Of a DNA stretch of 64,000 nucleotides, positions 24,301 to 35,057 are shown piece by piece; the first letter of the stretch is position 1, and every line of letters begins with the position of its first letter. Where the stretch lies: NCBI GenBank assembly GCA_037976565.1, contig CP137666.1, positions 3,638,060-3,702,059 on the forward strand. Reading direction: 5' to 3'. The notes under the pieces are model-generated. The model was not told the origin of the DNA. It ran no database searches and was given only the letters and a program-made list of their open reading frames with translations. Both the position numbers and the translations under genes were made by a program. Origin of the DNA: Mesocentrotus franciscanus (lineage: Eukaryota; Echinodermata; Echinoidea; Camarodonta; Strongylocentrotidae).

Positions 24301-25234
24301 GATAATTAAACTTCACTTCAAGCGTTGGATTTGCTCACAGATCCTCCCCACTTTGTACAATGAAAGTGAGGTATACTGCAATGTTTAACTCTTTATATGT
24401 CACACAAATATTCTCCCTGTGCCACTTTGTATTTATCATGGGATAGATACACACCAAAGGCTTCAAGATTATTTAACTGTTTCTAGTGCAAGATTAATCT
24501 ATACCAGTGTTAAAATGGTTGTCATGGAGCTAATCAAGACCAGAAATTGGTAATTTGTAAAGCCATTGTGTGTTATGAATATGCAAATTATACGATTACG
24601 AATATGCTAATTCGAGTAGATGATGCGAGAGGTCCCGGGTTCGACTCCCGGACAAGTCCCCAATCTGTTGGGTCGGGGCAATTAGCTTAGATTACCCCCT
24701 ACAACAACTTAGAATTAAATTGATACAATAAAAAATCAAGACGATCTGTTACCTTTGATCCGATCATTCGTGGTTTATTACTATCAACTTGATCATCTAC
24801 TCAAATTAGCATATTCAGAACGTATAATTTGCATATTCGTAACATGTGTTACAAGAAAGCAATCCTTCCCTCAATTATTATTAATTGGCGCCTATTGTTT
24901 TGCGACAAAATGCACATGACATGTGGCGAAGAGTGAATGTGCAGAAAGGCGAAGAAAGCAACCAAAGTGTTGAAGTCTATACGCTTTTATGATGGTTTGT
25001 GGTGAGATTAATATGATTTGGTCTTTTTTTCAGATGAAAGATGATGTTGAGGTACAGTCTCAACAAGCCAGACTCCAAAAGAATTATGGATTCCAGTGGA
25101 ACGCAGACTCAGACATGGACCAGTCCAAAGTATCGGATCAGGGCCTAGAACAGGAGGAGGTCCAGATTCTCATTCCAAGAATCGGAACAAAAGAATCCGC
25201 CCAAGGACAAGGTACATCGGACCCTGAAAGTTAA
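12304..25234 (+). CDS. OS9: OS-9, endoplasmic reticulum lectin of ER-associated degradation (12 exons, 734 residues)
   Basis: OS-9 binds trimmed N-glycans on misfolded proteins in the ER lumen and hands them to the SEL1L-HRD1 ubiquitin ligase. Exons: 12304-12453, 14374-14544, 15419-15559, 16073-16171, 16705-16912, 17819-18010, 18638-18742, 20295-20584, 21465-21759, 22303-22518, 23143-23279, 25034-25234. All introns are GT-AG and all phases join (2205 bases). Residues 1-21 look like a signal peptide. The MRH lectin domain follows (about 69-225): YECQLP, APCLLK, DWWTYEFCYG, GSKC-like NGSNCDLTGKPRE and DEPESCRYVITV. Residues corresponding to known mannose-binding positions of human OS-9 are present: W111, W112, Q124, R182, E203 and Y209. 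Acidic linkers occupy about 260-300 and 370-400. RVRVRVTRVKLD (574-585) and the final domain distinguish OS-9 from ERLEC1, which has two MRH domains. Human OS-9 has 667 residues; the extra length is in the acidic linkers. The last exon could alternatively be read further in another frame; the stop at 25232 is the simplest end. Confidence 0.93.
12970..14153. mobile_element. Palindrome-rich fold-back element in OS9 intron 1
   Basis: The left part (about 12975-13430) and right part (about 13560-14153) are inverted copies: GAAGTATTTAGGGG at 13215-13228 pairs with CCCCTAAATACTTC at 13742-13755, and flanking A-rich/T-rich stretches match. Both ends carry arrays of a smaller palindrome, CGTGATACAGGCCCC ... 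GGGGCCTGTATCACG, separated by ~30-40 bases. About a dozen half-palindromes are visible, e.g. near 13065, 13110, 13835, 13880, 13910, 13995, 14045 and 14130. No transposase frame is visible. Transcribed as part of OS9 pre-mRNA, it could fold into a long double-stranded hairpin. Confidence 0.8.
14720..14830. mobile_element. Fragment of a G/C-run dispersed repeat
   Basis: GGGGCATCAATCCAGGGGG leads into G- and C-homopolymer runs. Similar 'ATCCAGGGG ... CCCCC' wording occurs near 49413 and 63575. Probably a degraded MITE inside OS9 intron 2. Confidence 0.4.
15070..15297. mobile_element. Partial TTAA-type MITE (family with GATTSCCCTTTAA end)
   Basis: The block containing AACTTTCAAAGATTCATAAC, TTCAAACTTTCACCA and the terminal GGTTTGATTCCCCTTTAA corresponds to the 3' half of the element at 51875-52289 (ATTCATAACTGTCTC-like, TTTTTCAAACTTACGCC, GGTTGGATTGCCCTTTACTTTAA). 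Lies in OS9 intron 2. Confidence 0.55.
15743..15794. repeat. 26-bp exact tandem duplication
   Basis: The unit CCAAGCTTGGGTGGACTTCC followed by TATTTT occurs twice in direct succession (15743-15768 and 15769-15794), inside OS9 intron 3. Confidence 0.9.
16965..16991. repeat. (TA)n microsatellite, repeated in the exon-5 duplicate
   Basis: TA run of ~24 bases in OS9 intron 5. A second one at 17224-17240 belongs to the duplicated segment. A short CAAA repeat follows near 17010-17035. Confidence 0.8.
17091..17266 (+). pseudogene. Decayed duplicate of the 3' half of OS9 exon 5 plus its following intron
   Basis: TGCCAAGGCTGAACTGAAGA, then ATCCTTTGCTACCCCC and ACATGCACCAACAAACTATA, parallel the true exon 5 (16830-16912: GCCAAGGCTAAACCAAAGA, ATTCTCTGCTACCCG, ATATGCACCAACAGACCAAA). 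The match continues into the intron: GATCACAAACATATTAGACA, GGTATGAAATATATA and TCTCTCGGACA occur in both. The donor GTAAGA has become ATAACA and bases are deleted, so it cannot serve as an exon. Confidence 0.8.
18477..18568 (+). pseudogene. Decayed duplicate of OS9 exon 7
   Basis: Directly upstream of the true exon 7 (18638-18742), the sequence after TTGTGTATAG reads DHSKLDVHSNEFNNFL and then a stop. The true exon reads DPTELDVHPNELANLL. Downstream blocks ATCAAAGGAGTAATAG and AAAATTAACTCAATATGAA match AAAGGAGTACAAGG and AAAATCAACTCTCAGCTTGAA with small deletions. The acceptor-like TAG is kept, an in-frame stop and frameshifts are present, and the donor GTTAG is lost. Flanking intron (TTTGTTTT...TTGTTG) is also similar, so a genomic tandem duplication is indicated rather than exon shuffling. 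Confidence 0.85.
19141..20105. repeat. ~150-bp tandem array with RGGTCA half-sites in OS9 intron 7
   Basis: Units beginning CTCGTGATCGCGTTATCTCA start at about 19231, 19382, 19533, 19684, 19827 and 19971 (periods 151, 151, 151, 143, 144). Each contains GATTACCGCCAAACTTGGG, TGTATCTTGCAGAGC and GGGGTCACGAGGTCAAAGGTC. The array is flanked by an inverted pair, CCTCCGCTACAACGTAGCCGGAGG-type sequence at 19142-19168 and GGCGGAGGCAT at 20066-20076, with GTCCGTCC and ACGT runs at the left. This resembles a family common in marine invertebrate genomes whose ends pair GGAGGCAT blocks. DR1-like sites are described under findings. Confidence 0.85.
21254..21298. repeat. (TC)n microsatellite
   Basis: CT dinucleotide run of ~45 bases in OS9 intron 8. 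Confidence 0.9.
24572..24843. mobile_element. MITE with ~52-bp inverted ends and a tRNA T-arm-like core, OS9 intron 11
   Basis: Left end GTTATGAATATGCAAATTAT through GAGTAGATGAT (24572-24624) is mirrored by ATCATCTACTCAAATTAGCA through ATATTCGTAAC (24792-24843). Just inside the left end, GAGGTCCCGGGTTCGACTCC continues as CGGACAAGTCCCC: a perfect 5-bp stem (CCGGG/CCCGG) with a 7-base TTCGACT loop, as in a tRNA T-arm and pol III B box. No complete cloverleaf surrounds it, so it is not a tRNA gene. Confidence 0.75.
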
Positions 25235-25292
25235 GCTTCCAAAACTTAAGATATTTTAATCTTTCAGCTATAAAGATTTTGGACTCCACTTT

Positions 25293-25298
25293 AATAAA
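25293..25298 (+). terminator. Candidate OS9 polyadenylation signal
   Basis: AATAAA 59 bases after the OS9 stop codon. It is the nearest canonical signal; use was not shown. Confidence 0.5.
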
Positions 25299-25299
25299 G

Positions 25300-26838
25300 C
25301 ATCTAGATACTTCTTTAATGAAAGCCTTGTTTACGCATGATTCTATAAACTTCCTAAAAAATGCAGAAGAAAAACAAAATCCAATTCATGTGTAAAGTAA
25401 ATGGCAAATAAGGGTGAAAAAAAGCAGTTGCAGGCAACAGAACCCTTAATAAGTGAAGTCACTTTTGTTGTTTGGGATGGGAAGCATACTACGCTTGTTC
25501 CATTTTATTTTGCTGCAGCATGTTTTTTAAAGGCAGTTTATCAAGACATATGTGAATGAGACCTACTTAGTGTATGTAGTTTCAACCGATTGCATAGACC
25601 ATTTTTTTCACTTTAAGATAATATTGTTATGTTATTCAAAGTCATGGGATTGTTTATGTTTTTTTGATTGTGTAGTATCAAGATAGTCATTTTCTTTCAA
25701 ATTACCATGATGGATATTTCCATGACCAGATTTTTTTTGTTTTTTTTGTTTCTTGTTTGTTTACAATTCAATATAGTGTTCTTCTTTGGGTTCTTGATTT
25801 TTATTATCTTGAATTTTTCAATGTTGTATAAAACTGAGAATCAATTTTGTCTGTGGGGTATTGTACTATATTCTTCAGATCAACTAATATATTCATTGAG
25901 TGCAATAATGAAATTGAACAATATTTGGCAGATTGATAGCTTTCTGCTATTTTAGAATATATCTAATTTACTATAAATCAGTAAATTGTTACAAATAGTC
26001 TTTTATTGTAAAGTAAGTGAAAAATTCTCAGTAATTAGTATTTGATATCAATCTCCATTTTCTATTTTTAATGTCTTATGTGTGGATTGTTTTACAATTT
26101 TGAATTCTCATAAAGTGGTATTTGAACATCATAGACACAGTACTACATTTAGATCTAGAAGCATTCAATAACTGATCTATAGAAATCAACTCATAGAATA
26201 TGTAATATGTCAAGTCAGAGACAAAGCCATTGAAATAAGAGATATACCATAAGTACTGAGAGAAGTACTTTAAAAAAAGGAACAAACTAAGGTCTTTGAA
26301 ACGAAGAGAGGACCATGAAAATAGTTATAATGAAGTTCATGTATTTGTATAAATATTTGATGGTGTTAGTGAAAGATTCAATCAACTACATGCTGTTTGT
26401 TTTGTTTATGTGTTTGTTTTTGTTTTATTGAAAAAAATTACCATGGAATCTAGTTACAAAGAAGACTGGTATTACAGGTAATTTTGCGGTCCAAACTCTT
26501 TCGTATTCTATTGAAGTTTAGGTCTGGTATACCAAGTTTGTAACACAAGGGACAATGTAATTTCCTTGGTTCCAATAAGTTTGCAATGACAAGGTTCCAC
26601 TGTATCGTGTTTAATATACAGGTGCCCATGTTGGTCTTTTACATATATGTCCTATGAGATGTCATTCTACAAAGTATATTTCAAGTGTGCTTTTGATTTA
26701 AATATTATGTGTAGATATATAGTTATATTCATGTTGAGCATTCATTCAAATTTACGATGTGAAGCGCATAGAGAATTAAATTGTAATTATTATGCGCTGT
26801 ACAAATTTCGTATTATTGTTGTTGTTATTATTATTATC

Positions 26839-26873
<35 letters not shown>

Positions 26874-29800
26874 TATCATTATTATTATTCAAATGATTGT
26901 GTATGTTTTGTATCAATCAGATCGGAAATTCCAGTTTAACTGGTCATGTTGATTTACTCAATAACCAAGTGCCTCTACTTTTATAATAGAATCATTTTAG
27001 CTATGTAGGAGGCTTCTATAATCTATCTGACACATATCTGGAAAGGTTGCCAGAGGCTTGCCTGTCATATATTCATATGCAAATCAATGGATTGAAGTGA
27101 AATGCAACATCATCCATGTGTACATTACAAACTGGAGGAGAAAATGAAAACATGTATTTCAAATGAATTCATGAATGCAAACCCTGCCTTGCCGTACAAA
27201 GCTGCAGTATGTAAAACCATTGCGCTTTTCATAGAAAAACTATTGCTAATTAAATTTTAGGAGTATGGATCTATGGACAGATTTGTTAGACCATCGACTA
27301 CTGGGTTCTCTCATTCCCATAGGCTTAATACAGGAGCCACCCAGTTCCTATACCGGTAGACAATAAGTTAAGTTACAAAGCACTATGAAAATATTTTCAC
27401 CATTTTATTTTCCTGTCCACCAATGTTTTACCTTTATAGGTTAACAAAACTGTTTTTCTTTTCACTAATCAGTTTAGACCAGACCTTTGAGATGAACAGT
27501 TTCCTTGAATGCTATTTTAAGCCTTGAATAAAATCTGTAATACTTCCCATTTATGATGATTCATTTATTTTTGCTCTTCTGAATTTCATCCATTGTACCA
27601 TAACCTCTAAGGGTTGTATTCTACAATGTTTACACTGGGTCTTGTTTAACAAAGGAAAAACTTAAGGTCTAATTTTGGTTAAACCTGACTTTAGACCAAG
27701 CATAAACCAATTAGGTTCAAGTTTTGTGTAGAATACAGGTATATTTATTCATCCATGTTTCTCCCATTAGTTCTTTATTATTAAACTTCTATTTTATTCT
27801 TTTTGTTCACTCATACAAGTTTCATCTATTATACATTTTACTTCAGTTTGTTGATTGATATTTTCTCATTTAGTTTACCCTTGCCTCTTTAACTTTGTAA
27901 TCAACTTTCTGAAATTAAGAATATTCCCCAAATAATGTACTTACTCTCTCAGACCACTCTTGTCCCATATTTTCCAAATTAGATTAGATCTTAATTTGAT
28001 AGTTTTCTAGTTTTGTTTTCAATATTTCTTTTATATAGACTTACTTGTACATGTAAGTTTGTTTTTTCTCCTTCAAGATGTTGCCCAGTATTCCTTATTC
28101 TTTATCTGTAGTTCGCCATTAGAAATATATATATATTTCTTGCATATGAGATTTCAGTTTGTTTGTTTCTTCTTTTTTTCAGAAAAAATGTTGCCCATTT
28201 TTCCTGATTTTCATTATTATTTCCATCTACTTTCCTCTCATCCTCGTCTCACTCATGTCACTCATCTTATTTTTAATTGTCTCCCTCGTGTCTCACACAC
28301 CAAATGCTTTTAGGTCAAATTCTTTTTTGTCCCAACTTTCCATCCCTCTTCATTTCTCTCTGCCTATGTGCGTGTGTCTCTCTCTATGGACTGGTCCATG
28401 GTCTCTCTATCTATGTCCATCTCTGTCTGTACGTCTCTCTCTCTCTCTCTCTCTCTCTTTCATTATTAATTTTCATTTGGATTTTAAATGTAGAAACTGA
28501 TGATTTGTACATTTCTTGTAAAATGTATCCTAATAATTGGAATAAAGTGTTTTGCATTCTTATCTCATATCTTAATATTCTGTAGTGATTTCTTTTGTGA
28601 GATTATTTGGGAAAAGGCACTTCAAAATTGCAATCAGCACACAAATGCTATTATTTGGCTGACATTATGTCTATATTTGTCACAAAAATAATAAAACCAT
28701 ACATTTAGTGTATTCTTATAATATATATTTAAATATATTTATACAGATAATATGGCAAACAGCTAAATTGTCTTTATGTCATCAATCAAGTATAATACTG
28801 CAACACTCAGGAGCAGAAATAAATCAATATAAAAATGTGGATCATAGAACAATTTCAAATAATCCTTTCCATTTTTGTCACACTCAAAATTCTCCAAACT
28901 GGCAATGTTTGGTTGTTACTCCTTTCTTCCAATCAGACTAAAAAAGCATCCTAGTCACATAATTAGTTATAAATTATTTCTGAAGTAGCTAAAAATTCAA
29001 GAAATGAATATGATTGTGAGTTGCATAAAGAGCACTATCACAAACCCAACAAGATTTACTTTGTATTTTGTTTAAACTACAAATGTCAAAGAGGCAGATA
29101 GTCAATACATAAAGAGGATCCTCACAATTAACTCATTGTAAAATATCATTTATAGATTAGATATGAATACATTTTATCCCACAATATTGAAGTTGCATCA
29201 CTATGTTAAAATATAACAGTAAACTTGAAAAAATCTTTTTTCCCCACTTTATATAATTCTGTAAAATGAGTCGTTGCTTTGCTTCTTCAATTAGTTTACC
29301 CCATGTACAATAGTTTTTACCAGCAATACTATTCCTTGTCTGTACTGTAATGTGTCTTTGTCCCTATGCAATATAAAATCAAATTTTGTATCTAGCACTG
29401 AAATTCACCATGTTAGAGATACATGTAATAGCAAATATGGAATCTTTCAAGAGTATGAATATAACAGTGTCTAGGGCCCTGTCTTTAGATAAAGGGTCGT
29501 AATTGATCCAGATTGATCGCAATATCTTCAATCACAAATTTACAACCTCCTAACACTTTACGTACAGAGTTGCGATTTATATTAAGTTGAGATCTATGTG
29601 AATCCATTGCACCTGTTTACAAGATCTGAAATAAAGTGATAAACATTGTTTCATGAAACTATTGTCATGTTCACATTAGCTACCCCCATCCCAATGTCTG
29701 ATGAAGAAAATACATATTCTATACATCACAACTGTAAAGTGTATCAGAAGTATCAGATTAACTTGAAAGCTGAACTCGGTATTCAGCTAAAAGTGACTAA

Positions 29801-32249
29801 AACATCTCATAATTGAATTTCAAATAGAACAATAACTTCAAATATGTCTTTCAGCTCTTAATGTATGCAGCAAGAAATGAATATTCCAGTTCTACTCAAA
29901 GACCCATCTGTAAAAATATTCTACAATCAAGCAGCACATGAAGTTAGCAAGAAAATAATGATAGAAACTATTGATATCTTTATATAAGTTAATCGTGTTA
30001 TCGTCTTATTTTGTAAGATGAAGTATAAGCCCATACATCACCCTGCCATTCTACAAACATTGTTTCTATTGAAATGACTTGAAAATTATTTTTAATAGCA
30101 CTAGAGGAAAAAAAGAAACAAGGTGAAATGTTTCTTTGTAAATGTACACGTACAAATGGATGAAGTGATTTTTAAAGAACAATAATTTTATAAAAGGCCT
30201 AAATGAACGGGAAAGCAATTAGAAATAGGAAAAATATTTTTTGAACAAAATGAGATGAAACACTAGATGTTGACCTCCTTGTTTTTCAGTCATGGCAGTA
30301 ATAAAGCTTAGAGTTCTTAAGTTTAATCTTCTTGAGCACCTTCTTTCTGGCAAAGGACATAAAATGTAGAGAGAAAAAGAGAGAAAAAAAAGGAAGAAAA
30401 CTTTGCAAGGTTTCGAGCAAACATATTCATAAATATACATGACAATTTAAGATGGAGGTAGACTTACTTGCTACCAGTTCAATTTAGAATATTTGTTATT
30501 TCAATCTTGCATAGGAAATCCAAATGTCCTTATTTTAGATATCCTTATGTAAAATCAGGATTAGCATGCATTACCATTTGCCATGATTCCACAATGCTTC
30601 AGCATACACACATAAAAAGAGTAAAAACTCCCCAGTGATTGAAAATATGAAAGCGCAAACTTGTATTCGGGGCTCACTTAATTTTTCTAAATGAAATCAT
30701 GCAGTTAAACTTGTATAACACATAATATATGAGTGCAGCTATCTTTTTCAGATACATGTAAATGATACAACATATAGTGAATTACCCATTTGATTTTGTA
30801 CAGTTTAAACACAATGTGGATATGGATCTTACCGTATTAGAGTACATGTATGAAACACGTAAACATGGGTACCAGATCTCTATGATTGATATATGTTCTA
30901 TGTAATTGGAGAGAGAGCCTCTTATTAGCTATGGCGAAAATCTTGCTGACTTTCACAACTAACAAAGGCATGGCAAAGTTGGGCTGCACATAATCAGCAA
31001 TTCTTAACAAGATTTTTAAGTTAGCTCCTAGCAAGGTTAAATAGCACGTATGAAGGGTTGGCAGTGAGAAATGACGTCACACATGAAACATAAATACACA
31101 TCCATTGGAGTTTTACATACATGAGAAAATGACCGCCTTGCCATAGCAATAGAGCACATACCATCACAACTCTTAATCTATCGTTGTGACTTTTGATAGT
31201 CTTACAATATATCAGTATGCACTATTTTATAAAATATACACATGTATGTCAAACAAATATTCGACTGTTTTACCCAAGAAAGCACGTTGGCTTGATAGTA
31301 AGCATCTGCAAAAGATTAATCATAAACTTGTAGTACGTGTACCATCATTTATAAATATATCCCTATGAAATGTTTCACAATAATGACCAATATTTATGAT
31401 GTCTCAAAATCTCATTCTTTCTAATAATATGGATACAGTATTACAGTTAAATCAGTTAATGCAGAGAGCAGTTTACACAATCTGCAAAAAACCTAGACAT
31501 GGCAGTGAGATGTTGAGTACTTTAATATTGTAATAGTATTGATGGCAGTTGAAAATCTCGGCTTTCTACAAGTTTGAATCAGGATAAACATAATGCTGAT
31601 CTGATAAACATACACCAGTATACTGTAATACTGATTTATATAAACATTATAATTTGTAAACATAAGTTGTTAATGATAACAAAAATGCTCTGTTTAAAAG
31701 TCATTGTAATTGCTATTGTTTCTGTTGTACATGATATACACATACATGGCATATAAAAATAGATATACATGTATTTCTGTTGCTGAATCAGTAGCTTTAT
31801 TCATTGAACTGGAGACTGATGATGTTATTCCTTATGTTTACTTGAACTATATTTTTCTGTACAAAAATATGCTGAAGATACTAATTCTCCCTTTCCGTTT
31901 TTCTAGTATTTGCCCATATGATGGGTGATTCTAAATTAAATATATAATGATGGATTTCCAAGTCATTTCTGAGCAGAGAAGAATTTGCTTTCAATAAAAT
32001 ATGATTACCCATTTATCGAATAAGGTTTTATCACCATATCAGTATGGCATACTAACCTATTATACAAATGATATAAAAGTTTCCCTGCCCTTTATACACA
32101 TTTCTTACTTGTATATTTTCTTCCGTCATCAGCTACTTCATGTAATAAAATGAATTTGACTTTGAACAGTATTTCAAGTTTGATATTTAGATGAACTGAA
32201 AAGGAAAAGGAATAAACTTTTACATGTATATTCAAACAGCCTCTAAATG
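25300..32249. other. Intergenic region between convergent OS9 and SH2-SH3 genes
   Basis: AT-rich DNA without a convincing exon on either strand. It contains a retroposon tail (26746-26895), a CT run (about 28431-28458), a TACCGGTA octamer (27351-27358) and a TGACGTCA palindrome near 31073. Long 3' UTRs of either gene could extend into it. Confidence 0.5.
26746..26895 (+). mobile_element. Retroposon 3' tail with (ATT)n
   Basis: GATGTGAAGCGCATAGAGAA, then TTATGCGCTGTACAAATTTC and a long ATT/ATC trinucleotide run to 26889. Same layout as 8650-8735 and 51095-51180. The body of the element is not recognisable. Confidence 0.6.
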
Positions 32250-32255
32250 ATTTAT
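32250..32255 (-). terminator. Candidate polyadenylation signal of the SH2-SH3 gene
   Basis: AATAAA on the minus strand (plus-strand TTTATT at about 32250-32255), ~230 bases after the last in-frame stop at 32484. Use not shown. Confidence 0.4.
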
Positions 32256-32483
32256 TCCTCATATTGGTAGATGGTTGAAAAAAAGTTTAATAAATAGTAG
32301 TACTTTGCATTTGAATCAGTAATAACATACAAAAATGATATATAAATACACAGGCTGGTGAGCCTTCCTCTCTTACTACTGCAGATTTTCATATCTCATT
32401 GGATATCAATCTCATCTGAAATCACAAGTTGGAATATCTTTTTCAAATATATTTTGTGAAATAAAAAACATGATAAAATTCAT

Positions 32484-35057
32484 TCATTTGTCTGTTTTTC
32501 CTTTGTGATGAGTAGGACCTGTTGTACATTCTGATAGTCTTAGGTAGGTCTCAATTGGATCATAGTCTCTTGTGGTCATGTAATCAGACATGGAGTCCTT
32601 TTTCCTCCGAACTGGTGATGATTCTGCCGATGATGATATGTTGGAACCTCTAGCTGGAGAACTATTCTGCCTTGCTGCTTTATGTCTCAACCGCCTACCA
32701 CTGAATGTATGTGTTGGTGAAGCGTCCGGTGACATATCGCTGAAGTGCATCAGATCTTGCGGCTCAACATCGATCAACCTCTCTGGTTTGACGGAGAAGT
32801 CGATCCACGCCGTTGGCTCTGATAAATGTCTTTGTAACTGCCTGGGAGAGCATCGGCGCCCAGTCTCGGTTGTTGTGGTGACAACCACCGATCTCTGTTC
32901 TCCAGGCAACTTGTGATGTATTCACTAGAAACGTAAATATCCTCGTTTCCACAGTTTTGCAACGTGAGGCCACATGGCACCGTGTGTATCCTCTGCATAT
33001 GCATGCTACCTTTGTTCTGGTTCTCACTCATAAAGTTTGAATTGCAGTCCGTGAGCGGTAAGGATGACGTATCGATCTTAGCGTCACTCTTTGTAGCTTC
33101 CTCGTTCCCGACATACCCTGCGTTCAAAAAGGCACTTTTCTCTGTAGGTTGTGACTCGCTCAGGCTCCTAAGCAGGGCAGCTGGGATGTAACCCAGCTCC
33201 CTACGGTCATTATGTCCAAACCACCAGTTCTTGTTGTCTTTCTGTAAGACAGTCAGGAGTTCACCCTCACAGAATGAGAGCATAACTGGATCAGGAGCTG
33301 CATAATCCTGGTTTGCTACATACTCCTTGTGTTCTACATGAAGAGGGATGTAATTATGATTGTCTCTAGGCTGAGGTAAGGGCAATAGGGATGTGGTGAT
33401 TGTCACCGGAGTTGTTCGAAGTAGCGGATCTTTCAGAACCAGACCTGAGAGTAAAAACATAAAACATTCAATTGGTTTATTTCAAATAAAAGGCAATGAC
33501 ATTGACAGTGTAAGGATGTTTTTAATAATAAAATTGTTTTCTTGTCAGGCAATAATATCCACGACTGCAGATTGAAATATCATTCTCTTCAAAAAGATTG
33601 AAACTTTAAAAATATCGAAATTATTTGAAAACATTCATAATCACACTAACATATTGCACCTACATGTATAAAGTTTCAAATATTTATATATGTACACGTA
33701 AAAGGAATACTTCCAAATCTTCCTCTCCCATGATGCAATCACTCTGAATTATAAGAAAAGACAATTATTTAAGCTCTACCAGTGCTCTTTCTTTTTAAAC
33801 AAAGTACAATTTTTTAGAAGGAAAATAACTGAGAGACAATCTTTTTCCATTTTTTGTGATTTGAGAAACAAAAATGTACAAAATCTCAAAATCTAGATAT
33901 GACATGTTACATACCTGACTCATCAAGAGGAGTTGTTCTATAGCACTGAATGAGGTTTCTTAAATCACAAGCCTGGATGTCTCGCCCCCTGTCTTCACTT
34001 CGATCTCTCCTCACATAGAACATGGATTCAATGGTCTCAATCAGGTAATGATTGCAATGATTCCGCGTACACACTGAGATCACAAAATGTCCTGTATGCA
34101 AACAAGAATGAAACAAAGGTTTTACATTAACATGAGAACAAGTGGAAACATCTATAGTGTACTAACAAGGAGGGCAAACACCATACTCCAATTCCTATTA
34201 CCTATATACTATAAGTATGGGAAGCACCTGAAATATACCCTCATGATATGGGAGTGATGCTCAAACTCTAAAGACACAATATTGTCTGTTGAGAGACAGA
34301 AGGACATTATTAGATTTAACACCCTTCTTGCTTTCAACTTATGATATCTTCCTTGGTATAGTGTGTGTGTGTAAATGGCTTTTTACAGACGTGTATCAAT
34401 CAGATATGATTATTTACGTCTGGGGACCGACCTTTAACGTCACCATCCAAAAGACATGACTCAGTTTCGAACCTGTGTCCTCGGCTGAATCAGTTTGTAA
34501 CTTCCATTGTTAGCTGGATTACAGGCCCACGCCACAACGCCCCGTAGTAAACCATACTAGTCATGCTATAATCAATTAAGAACTCATTGTGGACACTAAA
34601 TATAATGTGCAAGAGAGTTTTGATGACTAAGTTGTCAATATTTGGTAAAGCCACTTTCTATTTCACTTTATAAGTGGAAAAATTTATGAATCTAAAAATG
34701 CATAAACGAAATACTTTTTATAAAAATATTTTTTTCATTTGTAGATGTGCACATATACATGTAGGTTATGTAAAATGAAATGATTTGGGTTATCCTACCT
34801 CCTCTGTTACTGCTTTGTCTGACTAAGAACAGGCCTTCTTTGCCACTGGTGTGACCCCTGAAAGGACTCTTCAGAAGCAGTTCCTCGGCCACCTTACGCT
34901 CCATGAGACCATGAAACCAAAGGGTACTTCCACCAGTTTGCCCCGCCCACATGAGGTATGGTGGTGGTGATGGTGACTGCGAGATCGTAGGGCACAGGGC
35001 GAGTTGGGCAACGAGTTATGCTGTCGCAGTTTGGATGGGCTGAACATGCTGCAACTC
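32484..35057 (-). CDS. SH2-SH3 adaptor-like protein, main three exons; family not identified
   Basis: Such proteins bind phosphotyrosine through SH2 and proline-rich ligands through SH3. Exon a: 34799-35057 (acceptor CTCGTTGCAG), ATG at 34952, donor GTAGGA. Exon b: 33915-34091. Exon c: from 33444 to the end. Phases agree (1, 1). From ATG 34952 the literal product has 333 residues. The SH2 domain (about 11-105) begins LWFHG, has the phosphate-binding arginine in GLFLVRQSS (R45) and continues GHFVISVCTRNHCNHYLIE. SH3 (about 151-205) has NQDYAAPD, NWWFGH and GYIPAALL; the usual first ALYDY tyrosine and final tyrosine are replaced. The frame ends at 32774, but another frame from about 32909 to 32484 looks coding (SEPTAWIDFS, YDPIETYLRLSE) and is reached only by a one-base shift or an undetected short intron. 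Order SH2 then SH3 without a kinase excludes Src and Csk; CRK has two SH3 domains. I cannot name it. Confidence 0.8.
34274..34326. repeat. Imperfect hairpin, remnant of a dispersed repeat
   Basis: GTTGAGAGACAGAAGGACAT is followed, after a short spacer, by TTTAACACCCTTCTTGCTTT and CAAC, its near reverse complement. A single arm (GTTGAGAGCCAGAAGGGCGT) occurs at about 22547-22566 in OS9 intron 10. Lies in the SH2-SH3 gene's intron between the two SH2 exons. Confidence 0.6.
34355..34545 (-). mobile_element. tRNA-derived SINE
   Basis: On the minus strand it begins GGGGCGTTGTGGCGTGGGCC and carries GGTTCGAAACT (plus 34463-34473), a good pol III B box; an A-box-like GGCGTGGGCCTGTAA lies about 50 bases before it. 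The body GGTGACGTTAAAGGTCGGTC and CCCAGACGTAAATAATC resembles a SINE body common in invertebrate genomes. The 3' end merges into a CA run (plus GTGTGTGTGTG near 34361). Confidence 0.7.

Noticed and set aside
24615..24660. Possible tRNA gene
   Set aside because: Only the T-arm is present; no acceptor stem, D-arm or anticodon arm can be formed, and the hairpin lies inside a MITE.
12304..25234. Assignment of the ER lectin as ERLEC1/XTP3-B
   Set aside because: There is one MRH domain, not two, and the C-terminal RVRVRVTRVKL region is that of OS-9.
25034..25280. Alternative last-exon frame of OS9 (reading KNPPKDKVHRTLKVKLPK)
   Set aside because: It needs a shift of the opposite sign and has no match to the OS-9 C-terminus that I know; the in-frame stop at 25232 is simpler.
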